This document shows, in pieces, positions 12,801 through 26,703 of a DNA stretch of 64,000 bases; within the stretch, counting starts at the first letter, position 1; each line of letters opens with the position of its first letter. The position numbers and the translations under genes are program-made. The stretch is taken from contig JAAONU010000001.1 in NCBI GenBank assembly GCA_012932295.1, forward strand, positions 21,524,461 to 21,588,460, given 5' to 3'. The notes beneath the pieces were generated by a model. The model saw nothing but the letters and a program-made list of their open reading frames with translations, ran no database searches and was not told where the DNA came from. Origin of the DNA: Cyclina sinensis (Eukaryota; Mollusca; Bivalvia; Venerida; Veneridae).

Positions 12801-14610
12801 AAATCAACTTAGTCTAAAGCTATAGGCGCTGCAGCAACTTTAGTCAACACTTGACATATGTATATTCTTGTCGTCTGAATTTCATCTCGAACAACTTAGA
12901 GTCAGAGCATAGGGGTAGTGGAGTCAGCTGTCAACACAACACTGCATACTCTGAGTCAGACCGACTTCTCTACAACCAACCCACTCAGATCCAGATATCC
13001 TGACCCTTCAACACAATATAGTTATTGACTTATAGTGTTGTTACTTCATGTGATCTTATTTTAACGCTACCAGTAGCTGTCCCTGACACCACTAGCAACA
13101 ATTTATATCTCAAAAAAGGCAAAATGCTTGTAAAACTTTTTGAAGTAATTTTCTTAGTTCATCTCATATTATCCAATTAAAATATGACAGTTAAAGAACT
13201 TGTAAATTTATATTTACTATGGAAATTGATAAATTGCATGCCATTGTTGTGTTCCAGTCAAATGAATTTTCACTGTTTCAATTTTTCTTAGATGTAAAAG
13301 ACAAAAAGTTTGTCCATTCTTTGTATGTATGTCAGATTTTATTATACCACCAAATAGATTTTCTGGGGTCGAAATTGAATTTACACGTGTTTGTCATTCC
13401 ATCTGTCAGTCTTTGACTCTTTGGTGTTTATTCTTTACATTAGGCCATTCAAAGTTTGTTTATCTTATGTCTCAGCAAATATGTGTGTGAAATCAAATAA
13501 ACATTGCACCATACTACATAGGCATTTGATGTTGTTCAGTGTAATGTGCTTTCTTTAGCAATTACTAATTGGAGTATAAATTAAACGTTTTAGTACTTGG
13601 TCCAGATTTGCATGTCCTCAGCATGTAGTGTGTATTGCGTTATGTTTTTTGAAGGCTGGCTAATTATGTGCGTTTATTTATATGTTTGACTTTTACTGCT
13701 GATTTAACTTTCCCAAAATGTTTATATGGTGGTAATCATCACTTTTAGTGATAGATCTTGTTTTATATTTGACAAAGTTTGCTGAAATGCTTGATCTAGA
13801 CAGTAGTCTGCACAATCCTTTGAAAGCAAGCCAGTTTGTATTAATGGAGTGCAATTCTATTCTTTTAAAAAAGGAAGTTTAACACTGAAGTACAAAGTCT
13901 TAAGAAAAAAAAACAGTTATATCTTTCATTTAAGAAAACTCAAGAAATGTTTATGCAAGTTGTAGATAAGTTTTTTTTTCCATCAACATGACTAAACAAT
14001 CAAATTAAAAAGGTCTCCAATTCCTTGCTTAAACACAGTAAATGTTATCCCTCTGTCTTTCAGTTCAGATGAGGTTACTTTCCATCCTTGAAAAAGGCAA
14101 ATCGATTATGTTTATGGTTTACTTGTTTATCTAACCGAAATTCCCCGCAGTGGACGAACAAAGTCGGATTTTACCCAATGGTTGAACATTGGTTACATTG
14201 CCTATCTCCACATTCATCTCTAAAACAAAGGAGGTTATTCGTAACAAACTATCTATAATCCAAAGGTTTACCCGTCAGCAATTAAGTCGTGTTAGAAGGT
14301 CGGGGTACGCTGGCTCAGGCAACACAGATACTCGAATCCTGACTGGTTAGAGTTTAAAGTTTTTGTTAGCAACGCTTCCATATGGCATATCAATGGAAGT
14401 CCAAACCAAAAGTAATCGGCTACGTTGAAAAATTGCATAAAGCAGTTCTAGCAAAATGAATGAAAATGCATAAGTTTTTGTCGAGTGAGGTTGGCTCTGC
14501 ACTGAAGAATAATTTAATATTTCGAATATTTCGTCAACTACACAAGGTGATTATGTACATTGTATGTTCTTTGAATTAAAAGATTTGTACTGTGAAATTT
14601 GTAGTGTCAT
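9861..14610. other. Non-coding; possible old LTR-like pieces
   Basis: No supported gene. Around 10210-10280 there is a TATA-like AAATATAAATACTGG downstream of a compact, GC-richer block. Around 12497-12714 a block begins TGTTGACAG, has AATAAA near 12674 and ends CTTGTCA. Either could be an old solo LTR, but I found neither a second copy nor a target duplication. A G-rich patch lies at 11155-11180. Confidence 0.35.
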
Positions 14611-14619
14611 TCAAGTATT

Positions 14620-15240
14620 ATTTTTTCTAGTACACTTTTGACTCCGAACTGGAGGTCACATGCTTTACATAGAAATATACAGGAAAATAAAAAAAAAATT
14701 GTATGAATGTACAAGGCTCCGAAATTTTAATTTTTTTTTACAGAGCTTTGGACCTCTACCATGACTTCTCAAGCTTTGTCCCATAGGTCGTTATTTGTTC
14801 CACCCCAAGTGGTCACATGTTTTAAATAGACATTTAGGCAAACTCATAAACATCTTTATATTAGAGATCGTAAGGTTTAGAATTCTGAAATCTAGTATAG
14901 TGTTTTTCAACCGAAAGTGTTCAAGTTATACCCATTGAGTCATTTTTTGCTACACCCAGGGGTTCATGTATTTTACCTAAAATTTTTTAAAAAATCTTGT
15001 AAGGTCCTGAGTTCTTAAAGTTTGCGTGAAGGACTTCTACCAAGATTGTTCAAACTGTGTCCCTGGGATCATTTATGGACCCATCTTTTTGTTCAGATGT
15101 TGTACATAGACTTATATTGACAAACTTTTCAAAAATCATAAGGCTGAGACTTCTGCAATATGGTATGAAGTAATGTGTTGTAAACCTCTACCAAGATTTT
15201 CTAGATTTGCTCCTAAGTTCATTTCCCCCTACAGGAGGGA
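14620..15240. repeat. Degenerate dispersed repeat, about 150-bp units
   Basis: About four divergent units share the order 'ACCTCTACCAAGATT...CAA' then 'TGTCCC..GG' then a short T-rich stretch, 'TTTTACATAGAC' and 'AAATCATAAGGCT'. This is typical of old interspersed repeats of mollusc genomes. Not coding. Confidence 0.5.
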
Positions 15241-15536
15241 TAGGTGTTTGATCTAGAAATTACAATGGAAATTACGATGTCATATATGAGAAACCTATTA
15301 AAGTCGGTTTACATTAGGCAATTACCTTGAAAGTTTGATACATTGCAAACAGAATTTTCTAGTTCTTTCATTTATTTTGATAATGAATTCATGACATTAC
15401 GCTTAACTTTTTTGTCTGTTTAACATAGGCTGTCACGTCCCTTTTGTTTGTTTATTATGTAGGTTATATTAAAAGTAATCTTGCCATGCAGTAAAAAATG
15501 TGTTTAAAATCTCTACACATCTAATGATGAAACTGT

Positions 15537-15834
15537 AATAAAAATGTCGCCGTCGCGCTTAGAGGTAGACGCTCGAGAACGCGACGCGACATCGCGAAAA
15601 TGCCATGCTCTAAAAATGCGATATGGCTATGGGGAGGGCCGGATAATACACAGGCACGTGAAATATTGTCATCGCACTGTCAGACGGCATATAGATCTTG
15701 TAACATTTTAACCTGTCACCGGTAGACGCACGATACGATATTCCAATAAATGTCGCGTATCATTGTCTAGTTTCGCTTCGCGTTTCGAGCGTTGTCGAGC
15801 ATCTACCTCTAAGCGCGACGTTGACATTTTTATT
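15537..15834. mobile_element. MITE with about 55-bp terminal inverted repeats
   Basis: The left end (AATAAAAATGTCGCCGTCGC, then GCTTAGAGGTAGACGCTCGA) is repeated inverted at the right end with few mismatches (rc begins AATAAAAATGTCAACGTCGC). The element is 298 bp and has no transposase. I see no convincing target duplication (flanks CTGT and GGCC). An open frame of 67 codons on its minus strand is incidental. Confidence 0.75.
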
Positions 15835-16039
15835 GGCCCCAACAGGATTCCGTATAAAACAGAGGTATTGCTTTGGTGTCCTGTCTTCCTCCTTGATGTC
15901 AGATATAGCATGTATATAACATAATTGAGGTTAAATTAGACCTAGTTGTTGCTGTTCTTTTAAAGCTGTTTTTACTTGTTGCGTTGGCCATAATGAGTGG
16001 TCGGGAGACATTGATTTAGTCCTTGTCTGTCAGTCTGTC

Positions 16040-16380
16040 ACAAAGTTTGTCAGTGCAACTCCTACATGCTTGATTCGATTTTAACGAAATTAAGTACCTA
16101 ATGTAATTGTGCATATTTTCATGATTTTCTGCTAGACCGATTTTGTAGGAGTAATAAGACTTTAAAGATTTATTTGATTTTTTTCTGTTGTCAGCACAAC
16201 TCCTATTACATCATCAGATTTTAATGGAACCTAATAGAAATGTTCAGTACCTAGTGGCGATGTGCATATTAACACGATTTTTGCAGGAGTTACTGGACTA
16301 AATAGATTTCGATTTTATCTGTTGTCAGCACAACTAATACATCATCAGATTTTAATGGAATTTTAATGGAAGGATTTTGA
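16040..16380. repeat. Tandem repeat, about 125-bp units
   Basis: Two to three copies share GTCAGCACAACTCCTA, CATCATCAGATTTTAATGGAA, GCATATT and ATGATTTT/ACGATTTTTGC. The first unit is the most diverged. Not coding. Confidence 0.55.
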
Positions 16381-16399
16381 TGTTACTTGCCCAGATATT

Positions 16400-17320
16400 C
16401 TTTACAGACGAGATGACTTATCACAAAGTGGCTTTTAAACCCAACACGTTCTGTTTTCAATAGCTTACAGGGTACCAGATTGACTTTGTGAAGTAATATT
16501 ACAGTTCTCAGGGAATTGAATAGGCTTTTTAAACATCTAGATTACAGATCCCGAATATCTCCAGTGCTCTCAGCGCTGTGATTTTCTACTTGCCATTATC
16601 AACTTCGCGTCACTTTTTATTTCATTGGCTCCGTGAAAGAAATTTGTTAGTTTCGGTGTAAACAACAAATATTCTCGAAAGAAAGTGTATCGTGCAACCA
16701 AGCGTACAAGTTTCATATTTTTTTTATCGAGATTTGATGTTTCGTTTCATATAAAGACTTAAAGTCCATGAAATTGAACATACACTATTCGAAACAAAAA
16801 TTTTAAGTTCGAAATTTAAACTTCATATGGAGAGACAGACTTTTTAAAGTGAAAGAATAATGTAGTTATTTTATAAATAACTGAGGACTTATTTTTACTG
16901 CAAAATGCCATTTAAAGAGATCGATTGCAGTCTAACATGCGCGCGCCTCTTGTTCCTTCTGCTATGTCCTTATAAACTTGCTACACTCACTTTTATCTTT
17001 TGGTACAAATAGGACAGCAAAACCGAAAATAAAGTACGTAAAACGAGAAAACGTGTTAATCAAAAATAGGTTACTGAAAACAGTCCATGTTTCTATACAT
17101 GGGCAATTATACACGAGATAAGTTATTACAAGTGCATTACGTTTATCTGGAAATGTTGAAATTTTCATATTTATACATACATCACTAGTTTTAGACAGTA
17201 AACATTTAAAACTGTATGGCACCACCTTGTTTCAAATATTTGATCAGTCCTTGGAGTAATAAAGTCTAATAATCAAAATCCTATTTTCATGACACCGAAA
17301 GGAAAGCATATAGTAGTACA
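16400..17320. other. Non-coding stretch
   Basis: I see no gene or repeat that I can support here. The short minus-strand frame around 16962-17225 has no recognisable domain. Confidence 0.4.
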
Positions 17321-17324
17321 AACG

Positions 17325-17489
17325 TATGTCCGTCCAACCCACAATTTGTGCCCCATGTGTGTCCGTCCAACCCACAATTTGTGCCCCATGTATGTCCGTC
17401 CAACCCACAATTTGTGCCCCATGTATGTCCGTCCAACCCACAATTTGTGCCCCATGTATGTCCGTCCAACCCACAATTTGTGCCCCATC
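17325..17489. repeat. 33-bp minisatellite, 5 copies
   Basis: Five almost identical copies of a 33-bp unit starting TATGTCCGTCCAACCCACAA; the second copy has TGTG for TATG. Because 33 is a multiple of three and the unit has no stop in most frames, several frames on both strands stay open through it. I do not call these proteins. Confidence 0.95.
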
Positions 17490-20400
17490 TATATCTCTTT
17501 AACAGGCTGAAGTATTTTGAAATTACTTGTTAGACACATTTAGTACAGCCGCATGATGGACTTACAAATTGTCATACACCCCGTAAAAACATTAGTGTTT
17601 GAATTCATTTGTTCAAATCTATATCTAGTGTACCAGGTAATGCTTGCAAAAGCTTTCCTTTTACGACTAATAAAATGTCTGAAAATAGCTTTTGATTATA
17701 TTGAAATGTGATTTAGTTTCGCCACTGTATATATTTCCAGGGACCTTTGTAGAAAGTACCGGTTACACCATGGTCCAAATCAGTTTAATCTTAATTAAGC
17801 ATCTAAACTTCCTTATTGTCTACCACTGACTTCAGGCAAAAGCACACAGGAATGCTCCAAATTGTGCATTTAAAATACTAGTATTTCAATTCCAGAACCT
17901 AACAGGATACTTCAGTGTATTTAAGTGTCCTGGATACCCGACAAAATGGTTCCGTTTTTGTGCACATTATAATAAATAACAGCTATTACAATAAATGAAA
18001 GCTCTAAAGAACGTTGAATGCTGTTACTCCCCGAAAAAAGTCGAGTTGAAATTTAATTCTTTTTGGACAAAAGGAGTCGGGAATTATACGAGTACATTGT
18101 TATACGATATTTTGGGAGTTATTTTATGTGTCTGTCAGTTTAGTTTGGGCATTATACATTTTTTTATGTTTTAGTATGTAATTTGAAGTATATTCGTAAA
18201 GCTTATATTTAATGAAATATTTGACCATCTACACATGTGATTAACAAGAAAACCAAACATGTAATTACATTATCAAAAAATCTGTAAAATCTTGTTACTT
18301 TTTACATGTAATTATGTATTGCAATATCATCCAAGTATTTTATACTACAAACCTTGTACTGTTCTTATAAATTATGATATTGTATGACAGTTTATGCGTA
18401 CAAGCATTCTTGATTTAAATAAAAATTATGTTTTTGTTAAGTTCAACATTTCAAACGCAAGCAGGAAAAAAATAAATAGTGCACACCACTCCCATCTGAC
18501 TTTTGATTATTTGAAAATGCATTAGTTTTATTAAATAGCACATTGTTGTTAATTTACTTGTACTTCGTGTCTAAGGTATTAAATAGCATAAAAACAAAAG
18601 AAGAAATCCGAAATCAATGTGTAGGAAGTAATGTATTTAAAATTTTCTAAATTTCTTTTAGAGAATAAAGATACTTCTATCTAACATATATAATTATAAT
18701 ATGTAAATGTATTTATAAAACAGCATTTTAGTAATATAAAATACTGCCTTCACAATCAAAGAACACTGTTTTTATAACCAGTAATTTTTGCGTGGTCGCA
18801 TCAGAAAACATCATGCTACATCTGATAATTGAAAAAAAGCAGCGTTAAACGCAGACCTGTCTGAAAGATTACATCTTACGTGGTACAAATGATAAATTTT
18901 AACTCTACTTTCGTTACAATAAATTGTTGTACGCAAAAGTGCACTCAAATTCAATCTCAAACTCAGGAAATGTGTCTACATTTACTTGAAATAGCTAGAT
19001 GACAGATGATCAAAAAGACCATCAAACAGACTCTTAATGACCATAAAAAGTACATAATGTTTTTTCCATCACGTTCCGTACGTGCACTTGCATGACATGA
19101 TAACGTTGAACAGTTTACATTAAGACCTAACAGATGATTATTCTTTATGTTTCTTCTAATTCAAATATTGTATAAGTCACATAATCAAGAATATTGTGAA
19201 ATAAGTGATTCTTATTATATCAAAAGTCATAACTGGAGATTTCTTGTCAGCAAAATTTGTTTGATGCAGCTTAACTTGAAAATCATTTGTAAATCAACTG
19301 TACTTAAAAACTTTAATAAAGTCACAGTACTTCGACAGGAAAAAAGCCGAATGAGTTTAGTACTTTCTTACCTTTGTAGTAACAATAAAATAAATTCTTC
19401 TATAAAAGATTAATCAAATTAATCTTTCAAGTACTGGTGTAGCAAATAGCTTCGGTCAGACTTTTAACGGTTCTGCATTTTAAACTGGAAAAAAAACTTT
19501 AACCTTTAAAATTGATGTTATCTTCGATAATATTAATGTTCCTGACTCGCGCCTGCCTAGTATAGTCAGTATTGACTTTTGGCAGTAATAGATTGAAGTT
19601 AAGTATCATGTTTCATAGGCAAATTAATAAAAATGACTGCAAACAACTATCAGTTTAATTGCAAATCCAGATCCTGCAAAATAACCATAGATGCCAGGTT
19701 TATAAAAACTTATTTGTGTTAAACAGGCACTATAAAGCGTGTATTTTCATAATCTCTAAATGTCTATTTGAATAATTACTAAGTTCATAAAATATATGTT
19801 GTTGTTATTGCAAATGGTTATATGTAACTGGAATTTTCGATATTTTAACTGACATGGCATTTACGGTAGAACCTTCTGTATTGTCTGCCATGAATGAACA
19901 CTTGTTTATTTTGTTGTTGTATATAAAAGAAACAACGTTGATTTAAAACATTATATCATTTTCATTATTTTCTGAAATGAATTTCGATTTCATACAAAGA
20001 GCAGATGTAATTTTGCAATAAAATTTGCCATAAAATTATTGCTGAGCTGTTTGTTGGACCGTATTTCTTTTGACGTAATCCATTTACAGTTTTGAATTGC
20101 ACTTATTTTTTTATTTTATAATTCCTCTACGACTATGTATGGTTCCTAGGATAAATCAGCCATTACTCCAGATTTCAACACAAATGGCAAAATTTTGTTC
20201 GATCTCTAAGTCAAATAAGTGAATACAATTTGATTATTTGACTGTATATTAAATGATTTACATTTAACCTGGTTCTTTAAAGCGTTCCTTCAGTTTTTAT
20301 TTTTAACTTTGAAAAACGTCTTAGCACGAGTATTAAAACAGTTTGGTAAATAACCAACCATTGTCGAGGAAATGCTTTATAATGGTGAAAAATGTGTCAC

Positions 20401-21335
20401 GGTGTTAGGAAAATGTATCACGGTTATAGGGACATTACTGATCTGACGTTGTCATAGTTGCCTATGAAACAAAACTGAGTAGTATATTCAATTAAAGTTT
20501 TTCTACCCTCTCTAAAGGTGTGTAATAGAAACATATCTGTTTTATCAATTCCATAAATCAGAAAAAAATCGCGTAGGCAACTTGTAAATCTTATTATACG
20601 AGTAATCACATTGTTTTGTATAATATAATCACCATAACTGGTCGTCTGCCTAAGCAACATTTAATACATAGTTGTACGTATATCTCCATATTGTCTGCGA
20701 GGAAGGAGATATGAAACACAATTAAAACCGGTATCCCTATGATAGTGCAGACGTTATTGCTCGATTGCTGATAGATGACTCATCTAGAAAATAAAACTAA
20801 TCCTAACCAGCTTTTACAAATAATATTCTTATATCATAACTATGATAGGCAGTTTCAAATAACTGATACAATTTTTCGAACATGCAAATGTATTTACAAA
20901 GATATATATTTCAGACACTCATTTACTTCTTGAAATTAATAATGCGGTTCGCTTAACGTTTCTGAGGACCACGTGGTAGTGCAGTCAGATGTACCAAGCA
21001 TAAATCTTTTCTGTTTCGGTGCATTTTATTGCGGACCGGCAAATATTTAATCCGTTGTTTGTAAAAGACCCATGCAGTTATGTAATAAGTAGAATGTGTC
21101 CTAACATCAGTGCAAATATTGTTCAGTTGTTACGAACAGTACTAGACACAGTCTATTTTTTATAAAAACATGCAGTTGTCTTTCCTTAATTATCGTTCTT
21201 CGCTGCGCGCCCTCTTCAATTAATAAGCCGCCATCTTTGTCGAAGTCGTGAAGCAAATTGGTCAGAGTTATATTATAGCTGTACATACTTCCGGTAATGG
21301 CGGTTGGTGTTTGAAAAGTTGAGCTGACCAATTTT
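17490..21335. other. Non-coding, AT-rich
   Basis: Nothing recognisable on either strand apart from short chance open frames. The last 100-200 bp may already be 5' UTR of the LINE that starts its ORF1 at 21403. Confidence 0.45.
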
Positions 21336-21402
21336 TATTTAGTTTAAAAGTCTGTAGGGAGGATCAGTTATTTAAAGTGTACAGGAATTATCATAAAGAC
21401 AA

Positions 21403-22884
21403 ATGGAAGAGCGTGAGGTCATTTTCGGGTTTGAATGTGATAGTGATAGTGATGTTTTAGTGGATTACAATGTCGAGACGAGTAATCGGTTTGAAAATGG
21501 CGGGTCTTCACAACAATGGAGAACAATGGAAAGGACACAGAAACGAAAACGTATAAGCACAGGTAGCACAGGTTGTACAGACACTCAGAGTTACATTAAT
21601 AATGAACAGTTTGCTAAACTCTCCACAACAGATAAACTTGTGAGTATGTTCGATTCCATAAACAGAAATACTAGAATGCTTTCCTCAGTAAAAGCAGGCC
21701 AAGATCAGTGCCTAAGAGACATATCAAAACTAAACAGCAGAATTGACTATACAAACAGGAGATTGAGTAATGTTGAACAATATGTAGACTATTACGACCA
21801 AAAGTTGAAAATGCTATCCTACAAGTCTATTGATCTTGAGGCCATGAGTAGAAGAAACAATCTTATATTCTATGGGATTACCGAAAACACCAGAACGGAC
21901 TGTAAAAATTTGATATTAGGCTTTATAAATGATGAACTAGAAATTGACACATTCAACATTGTTATTGAACGCGCACACCGTCTAGGCCTACGGCGACAAC
22001 AGAATAATAACAAAAAACCAAGGGATCAGAAACGCCCAATTATAGTCCGTTTCTTAGACTATAGTGATACTGAGATGATACTAGAGAATAGATATAGACT
22101 TAAGAATTCAAATTTTGCAGTTGACAGAGACTACCCTGCTGAAATAGCAAAGGCTAGAAAAGAGTTATATTAGTCAAGACAGGCACAGGAGGCAAGACAG
22201 AAAAAACTTAAAATGCAAATTAGATACCCTGCAAGATTGTATATCCAAGACAAACTGGTATTTGATAAATTTCCAGACTGGTTAGCCGTACTTAGAGACA
22301 GGAGAGTTAATGTAAGTAATAACAAAGAACCCCAGGGATCGAACGAAATACATGAGTCGCAGAGAAGTCTGCGGGGCGAACAACAACAACACGTCTCCGA
22401 ACAAGATACTGCAAATACCCAAGAGCAGATTGGTAGAATGGAAACAGATACAAACAACATAGTTAATGAACACACACCAACAGTGTATACAAACACGCGA
22501 AACTGTGGTGAGCAGTCACGTGAGGATCAAACACGTGTGAAACAGGTGTGGGATAACGAGCAATCAAATCAGGTAAAATGTTGCCGGATGAACGTAGAAG
22601 CAGAAATTCACTCACCGGTAAGATCTAATACTCCAATATCAGTATCATCCAGAAAAAGTCGTAGCAAGAGTAAATCTCCGAATATAAACAGTGTAAATGC
22701 TAAATCAGCACAGTCTCAAGCTGAAAGTTCATCATCGGCACGAAATACACGAGGATCTAAAAATAGACATACGGGGAATCCAAAAACTAGCACTAGACCA
22801 AGGTCACCATCTAATAATAGAAGGCGTGGAAATCCAGTGTATAATAAGAAAGATACGGGGCAAAGGTCAAACAAACAACAATAG
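21403..22884 (+). pseudogene. LINE-1 ORF1 (coiled coil + RRM nucleic-acid chaperone)
   Basis: Family role: the RNA-binding chaperone that coats LINE RNA in the ribonucleoprotein. Seen: residues about 75-145 are heptad-like (coiled coil). Residues 148-256 begin MSRRNNLIFYGI and continue with the RRM of L1-type ORF1 (IERAHRLG, RPIIVRFLDY). A TAG at 22171-22173 interrupts the frame, but the same frame goes on with the C-terminal domain (RYPARLYIQDKLVF, FPDW), so this stop is a mutation inside the domain. The tail after about 22320 is Gln/Ser/Arg-rich. The frame ends KQQ-TAG at 22882-22884, and the endonuclease begins in the same frame directly after it. The start is the first ATG of the open frame. 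Confidence 0.8.
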
Positions 22885-23770
22885 GACGGACAGGGAGAAA
22901 GTGACATCAAGTTATGTCTGTTAAATGTTCAAGGTCTTATTGGTAAATCTTACAACAAACTACAGACGAAAGAACTCTCACATTTGTTCCTAACTAATGA
23001 TATACTTCTATTTACAGAGACATGGTCAAATGAAAGCTATAATTATAATATCAGCGGGTTTACTCACCATATATTACACAGACGGTAAATAATAAAAAAG
23101 AGAGCGGTTAGAGATAGTGGTGGGTTAGTTATATATATTGCAGATAAATTAAACCCACAGGTGTCATTACTCAAAACGCATAGACACTGTATTATTTGGT
23201 TAAAAATAGATAAAAAAAACTTTTAAATTCAGAGAAGCACATTTTGTTATGTTTATCATAAATTATACCTGCAGGTAGCAGCAGGGAAGCGATGTCAGAG
23301 GAAAATGTGTATGATTATTTATTTGAAGATATTTTGTCATTTAACCATGAATTTAATAATCTTTGCTATTATTTGTTGTCAGGGGATTTAAATAGTAGAG
23401 TAGGGAACCTTAAGGATTTTGTTGAAAATGATATCTTATATAACTTTGATTTTATGCCCGATGATTACATAGCTGACGAGTTTTTACAAAGAACCACCAA
23501 GGATGTAAAAGTTAATGAAAATGGTCGATTATTGATTGATTTTGTAAAACTACAGGCTTGAGGATTATGAACGGCCGTATCTGTGAAGATAGATATTTAG
23601 GAAACTTTACATGTATTAAGAATGCCGGCCGTAGTGTTGTTGACTATGTCATATGTAGCCCAGCTCTTATGCCATTCTTTACTTCTTTTTTAGTTGATGA
23701 ACCCAATATTTTGTCAGACCACTGTATTATAAATTTTTCACTGAAAAAGCTATATTTTAATCCGTGTTTT
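22885..23770 (+). pseudogene. LINE-1 ORF2, apurinic-like endonuclease domain
   Basis: Directly after the ORF1 stop, and in the same frame, comes KLCLLNVQGLIGK. The asparagine of this motif and the glutamate of LLFTETWSN (about 23010-23035) are catalytic residues of the APE-type endonuclease that nicks the target. Further motifs follow in other frames: SGGLVIYIADKL (about 23120), SGDLNSRVGN (about 23387) and LSDHCIINFSL (about 23715). Frame breaks near 23085, 23225 and 23560 separate them. No ATG starts this ORF, so expression would need readthrough or re-initiation at the ORF1 stop. Confidence 0.8.
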
Positions 23771-26058
23771 GATATTGCGAATGATGATATTTCAGAGGAA
23801 TGTAAATATCATATAGAATATTGTTACAGATGGGGAGATGGGGCAAGGGAGAGTTATACTCACGCAATTAGCCAGGACGTTTTTCAGTCTAATATACAGT
23901 CTTTGACCGAAAACCTTGAAAATATAAGTACGAATGACGACTTAGATAGAAACTTAACACAGTTTTATGGGGCTTTGAAAACTGTATGTGACCCAATATG
24001 TAAACATAACTATAACGTTAGTTCACGTGACAATATTTCGCACGAGAGACCCAATAAGAACCAACCTTGGTTTGATAATGAATGTTTCGACAGAAGAAGA
24101 GAATTTTATAAATGTTTAAATAGTTACAGGAAATCAGATACATTTGAAAACAGAAGGGCGATGGTACAGTCAAGAACAAAGTATAAAGATACAATACGAA
24201 ATAAAAAGTTTATTATTGATAAAAAAGAAACAAAAAAACTAGAATTACTGAGATATAAAAATGCACGAGAATATTGGAAATTACTTAAATCAGCTTATCC
24301 CAGTAATCCCAAAACAACAATAACTACGTCCCAGTTTGCAAGGTATTTGCTATTAATGATCCCGACTCCGTGTTTTTTCAACCCGACGAAGATGTTTTGT
24401 TATTTAATGAAAGAGTGCTTGACGGGGAACTACAGGTCATGTTTGATGAATTGAACTGTGAAATCACTCGAGCAGAAATAAAAAAAGCTTGTAAAGAATT
24501 AAAAAATAATCGCTCGGGCGGCTCGGATTTAGTTCTTAACGAAATGTTTAAGTACGGTTTTAAACATATGGACATTTACCTGGTAAAACTTTTCAATAAA
24601 ATATTTGACATAGGTTACTTCCCTTGTGAATGGACAGAAGGCTATATAATACCTCTTCACAAAAAAGATGATATAGATAAACCAGAAAATTACAGGGGAA
24701 TTACACTATTAAGTGCTCTTGGAAAACTATTCACCCGTGTCCTAAATAACAGGTTAAATAAATGGGCAGAAAACAATTATGTGTATGTAGGATCGCAAGC
24801 AGGTTTTAGACAAAATATGGGAACAATAGACAATATATTTGTTTTACACGGGCTTATAAGTCACGTATTAAACGAAAGTAAAAAGTTATACGTATGTTTT
24901 ATTGACTTTACTAAGGCCTTCGACTACTTAGTAAGACAAAACATTTTCTATAAACTTATTCAATATGGCGTTACCGGGAAAATGTTAACTATTATAAAAT
25001 CTTTATACGCTGATATAAAGTCAAGGGTCAAGTTCAACAATCAACTAAGTGAAAGTTTCAGTTGCTTTATTGGCGTTCGTCAAGGAGATTGTTTGTCCCC
25101 TTTTATATTTTCTATTTACGTAAATGACTTACAAGAATATTTGTCCTTGAATGGTTTTGCTGGAGTTGAGATTGGGATGCTTAAACTTTTACTGTTATTA
25201 TATGCAGACGATATTGTACTGTTTTCAGACTCTGAACAAGGTTTACAGGAAGGTTTAGATATATTGTACAGTTATTGTAGTAAATTGAAATTAGTACTTA
25301 ATGTAAATAAAACTAAGATTATGATCTTTAGAAAAGGAGGAAACCTAAGACGAAATATGGTTTTTAGATATAATAATAAAGTCATAGAAATTGTAACAAA
25401 GTTTACTTATCTAGGAATTGTATTCACAACTGGTGGTTCATTTAATGAAACTTTTAAGAGCCTAGGTGGACAGGCTATGAAAGCTCATTTTAAAATGAAA
25501 TCCTATCTAAGAAATTTCCCTATCATATTAGTAAGTCATACACTAGATATTTTTGATAAACTAATCTTACCGATTTTAAACTATGGATCTGAAGTATTTG
25601 GTTTTTCAAACGCTGAGTTTTTAGAAAAGGTACAATTGAAATTTTATAAACAGTTATTAGGAGTGAAAACCCAAACACAAAATAATTTCGTTTACGGGGA
25701 ACTAGGTAGATACCCACTCCGAGTTCTTAGATTAATACATATTATTAGATATTGGATAAAGATCATTAGATCACAAAATCATAAGTATATTAAGATAATA
25801 TACAATGTTATGTTAAATGATATAGAATTAAGTCCAAATAATAAAAATTGGGCTTCTTGTGTAAAACAATTACTAGAAACTACAGGATTTAATGATGTTT
25901 GGTTTTTTCAGAGTGTAGGTAATGTAAATCTATTTTTGACACTTTTTAAGCAACGTGTTACTGATATTTTTCTACAGAACTGGACATTGGATTTAAACAA
26001 TTCATCAAGAGCTAGTACTTACAGAATTTTTCTTCTTTTGGAATTAAAAGTTATCTAG
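23771..26058 (+). pseudogene. LINE-1 ORF2, linker and reverse transcriptase
   Basis: A linker frame runs to about 24350, then a frameshift leads into the reverse transcriptase (open 24370-26058). Visible RT blocks in order: KNNRSGGSD, NYRGITLLSALGKLFTRVL, QAGFRQ, FIDFTKAFD (first catalytic Asp at 24904), GVRQGDCLSPFIFSIYVNDL, LLYADDIVLFS (catalytic YADD at 25201-25212) and FTYLGIVFT. All catalytic residues are present, so loss of function comes from the frame breaks rather than the active site. The final frame shifts near 26040 into the zinc-finger tail. Confidence 0.85.
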
Positions 26059-26402
26059 ATAATATTAATATTAAAAAATATAGAATTGCTTTTACAAAAC
26101 TTAGAGTCTCAAGTCATAGGTTAGAAATCGAAAGTGGAAGATGGCATAGACCTAATAAGATACCCAGAAATGATAGGAAATGCAAGTTTTGTCAATTATT
26201 AGAAGATGAATTTCACTTTGTTTTAGAATGTCCGCTGTATCAAAATTTAAGGAAAACATATATCCGTAAATATTATTGGACAAGACCTAATGTCCCAAAA
26301 TTTATCGAATTGTTCACAAGTGAAAACAAAACAACAGTCAGGAACCTGTCAATATTTGTTTACAAAGGCTTTAAATTGCGAGATGAGCTTTTATATAATT
26401 AA
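26042..26402 (+). pseudogene. LINE-1 ORF2 C-terminal zinc-finger tail
   Basis: In a different frame from the RT, the sequence SSHRLEIESGRW, then CKFCQ, then FHFVLECPLYQNLR gives a C-x2-C-x9-H-x4-C finger. This is the usual nucleic-acid binding tail of many LINEs. The frame ends in TAA at 26400-26402. The 3' UTR (about 300 nt) carries AATAAA at 26699-26704 just before the CTAT repeat. LINE-2 and LINE-3 in this window have a related tail. Confidence 0.8.
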
Positions 26403-26703
26403 TTAACACTTTTTCCGCAAAAAAAAATAATAAAAAAAGGTGAACTTTCTTAAAATTATTTATAATACAGCAAGTTTTTAAAACAGAAATATGTAATGAG
26501 TTATATAGTACTTCTATCTATTTGCTAAGATATGTTTAATTACATTATAACACCTTAAAATTTCTCATATGTACTGCCATTACCTTACCCCCTTTATGTA
26601 TTACCGTGAATTCTTTTTGATAAATGATTATTGTCAATTACTATTACATGGATGTTACTTGTATCTGTATGAACTCATGGATGTAAATCTATTGTTCAAA
26701 TAA

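Noticed and set aside
17244..17533. Several overlapping open frames on both strands encoding an 11-residue repeat protein
   Set aside because: They follow from a 33-bp minisatellite without stops; five nearly identical copies keep most frames open on both strands.
22170..22910. Minus-strand frames of 63-108 codons over LINE-1 ORF1
   Set aside because: Antisense shadows of the ORF1 coding sequence.
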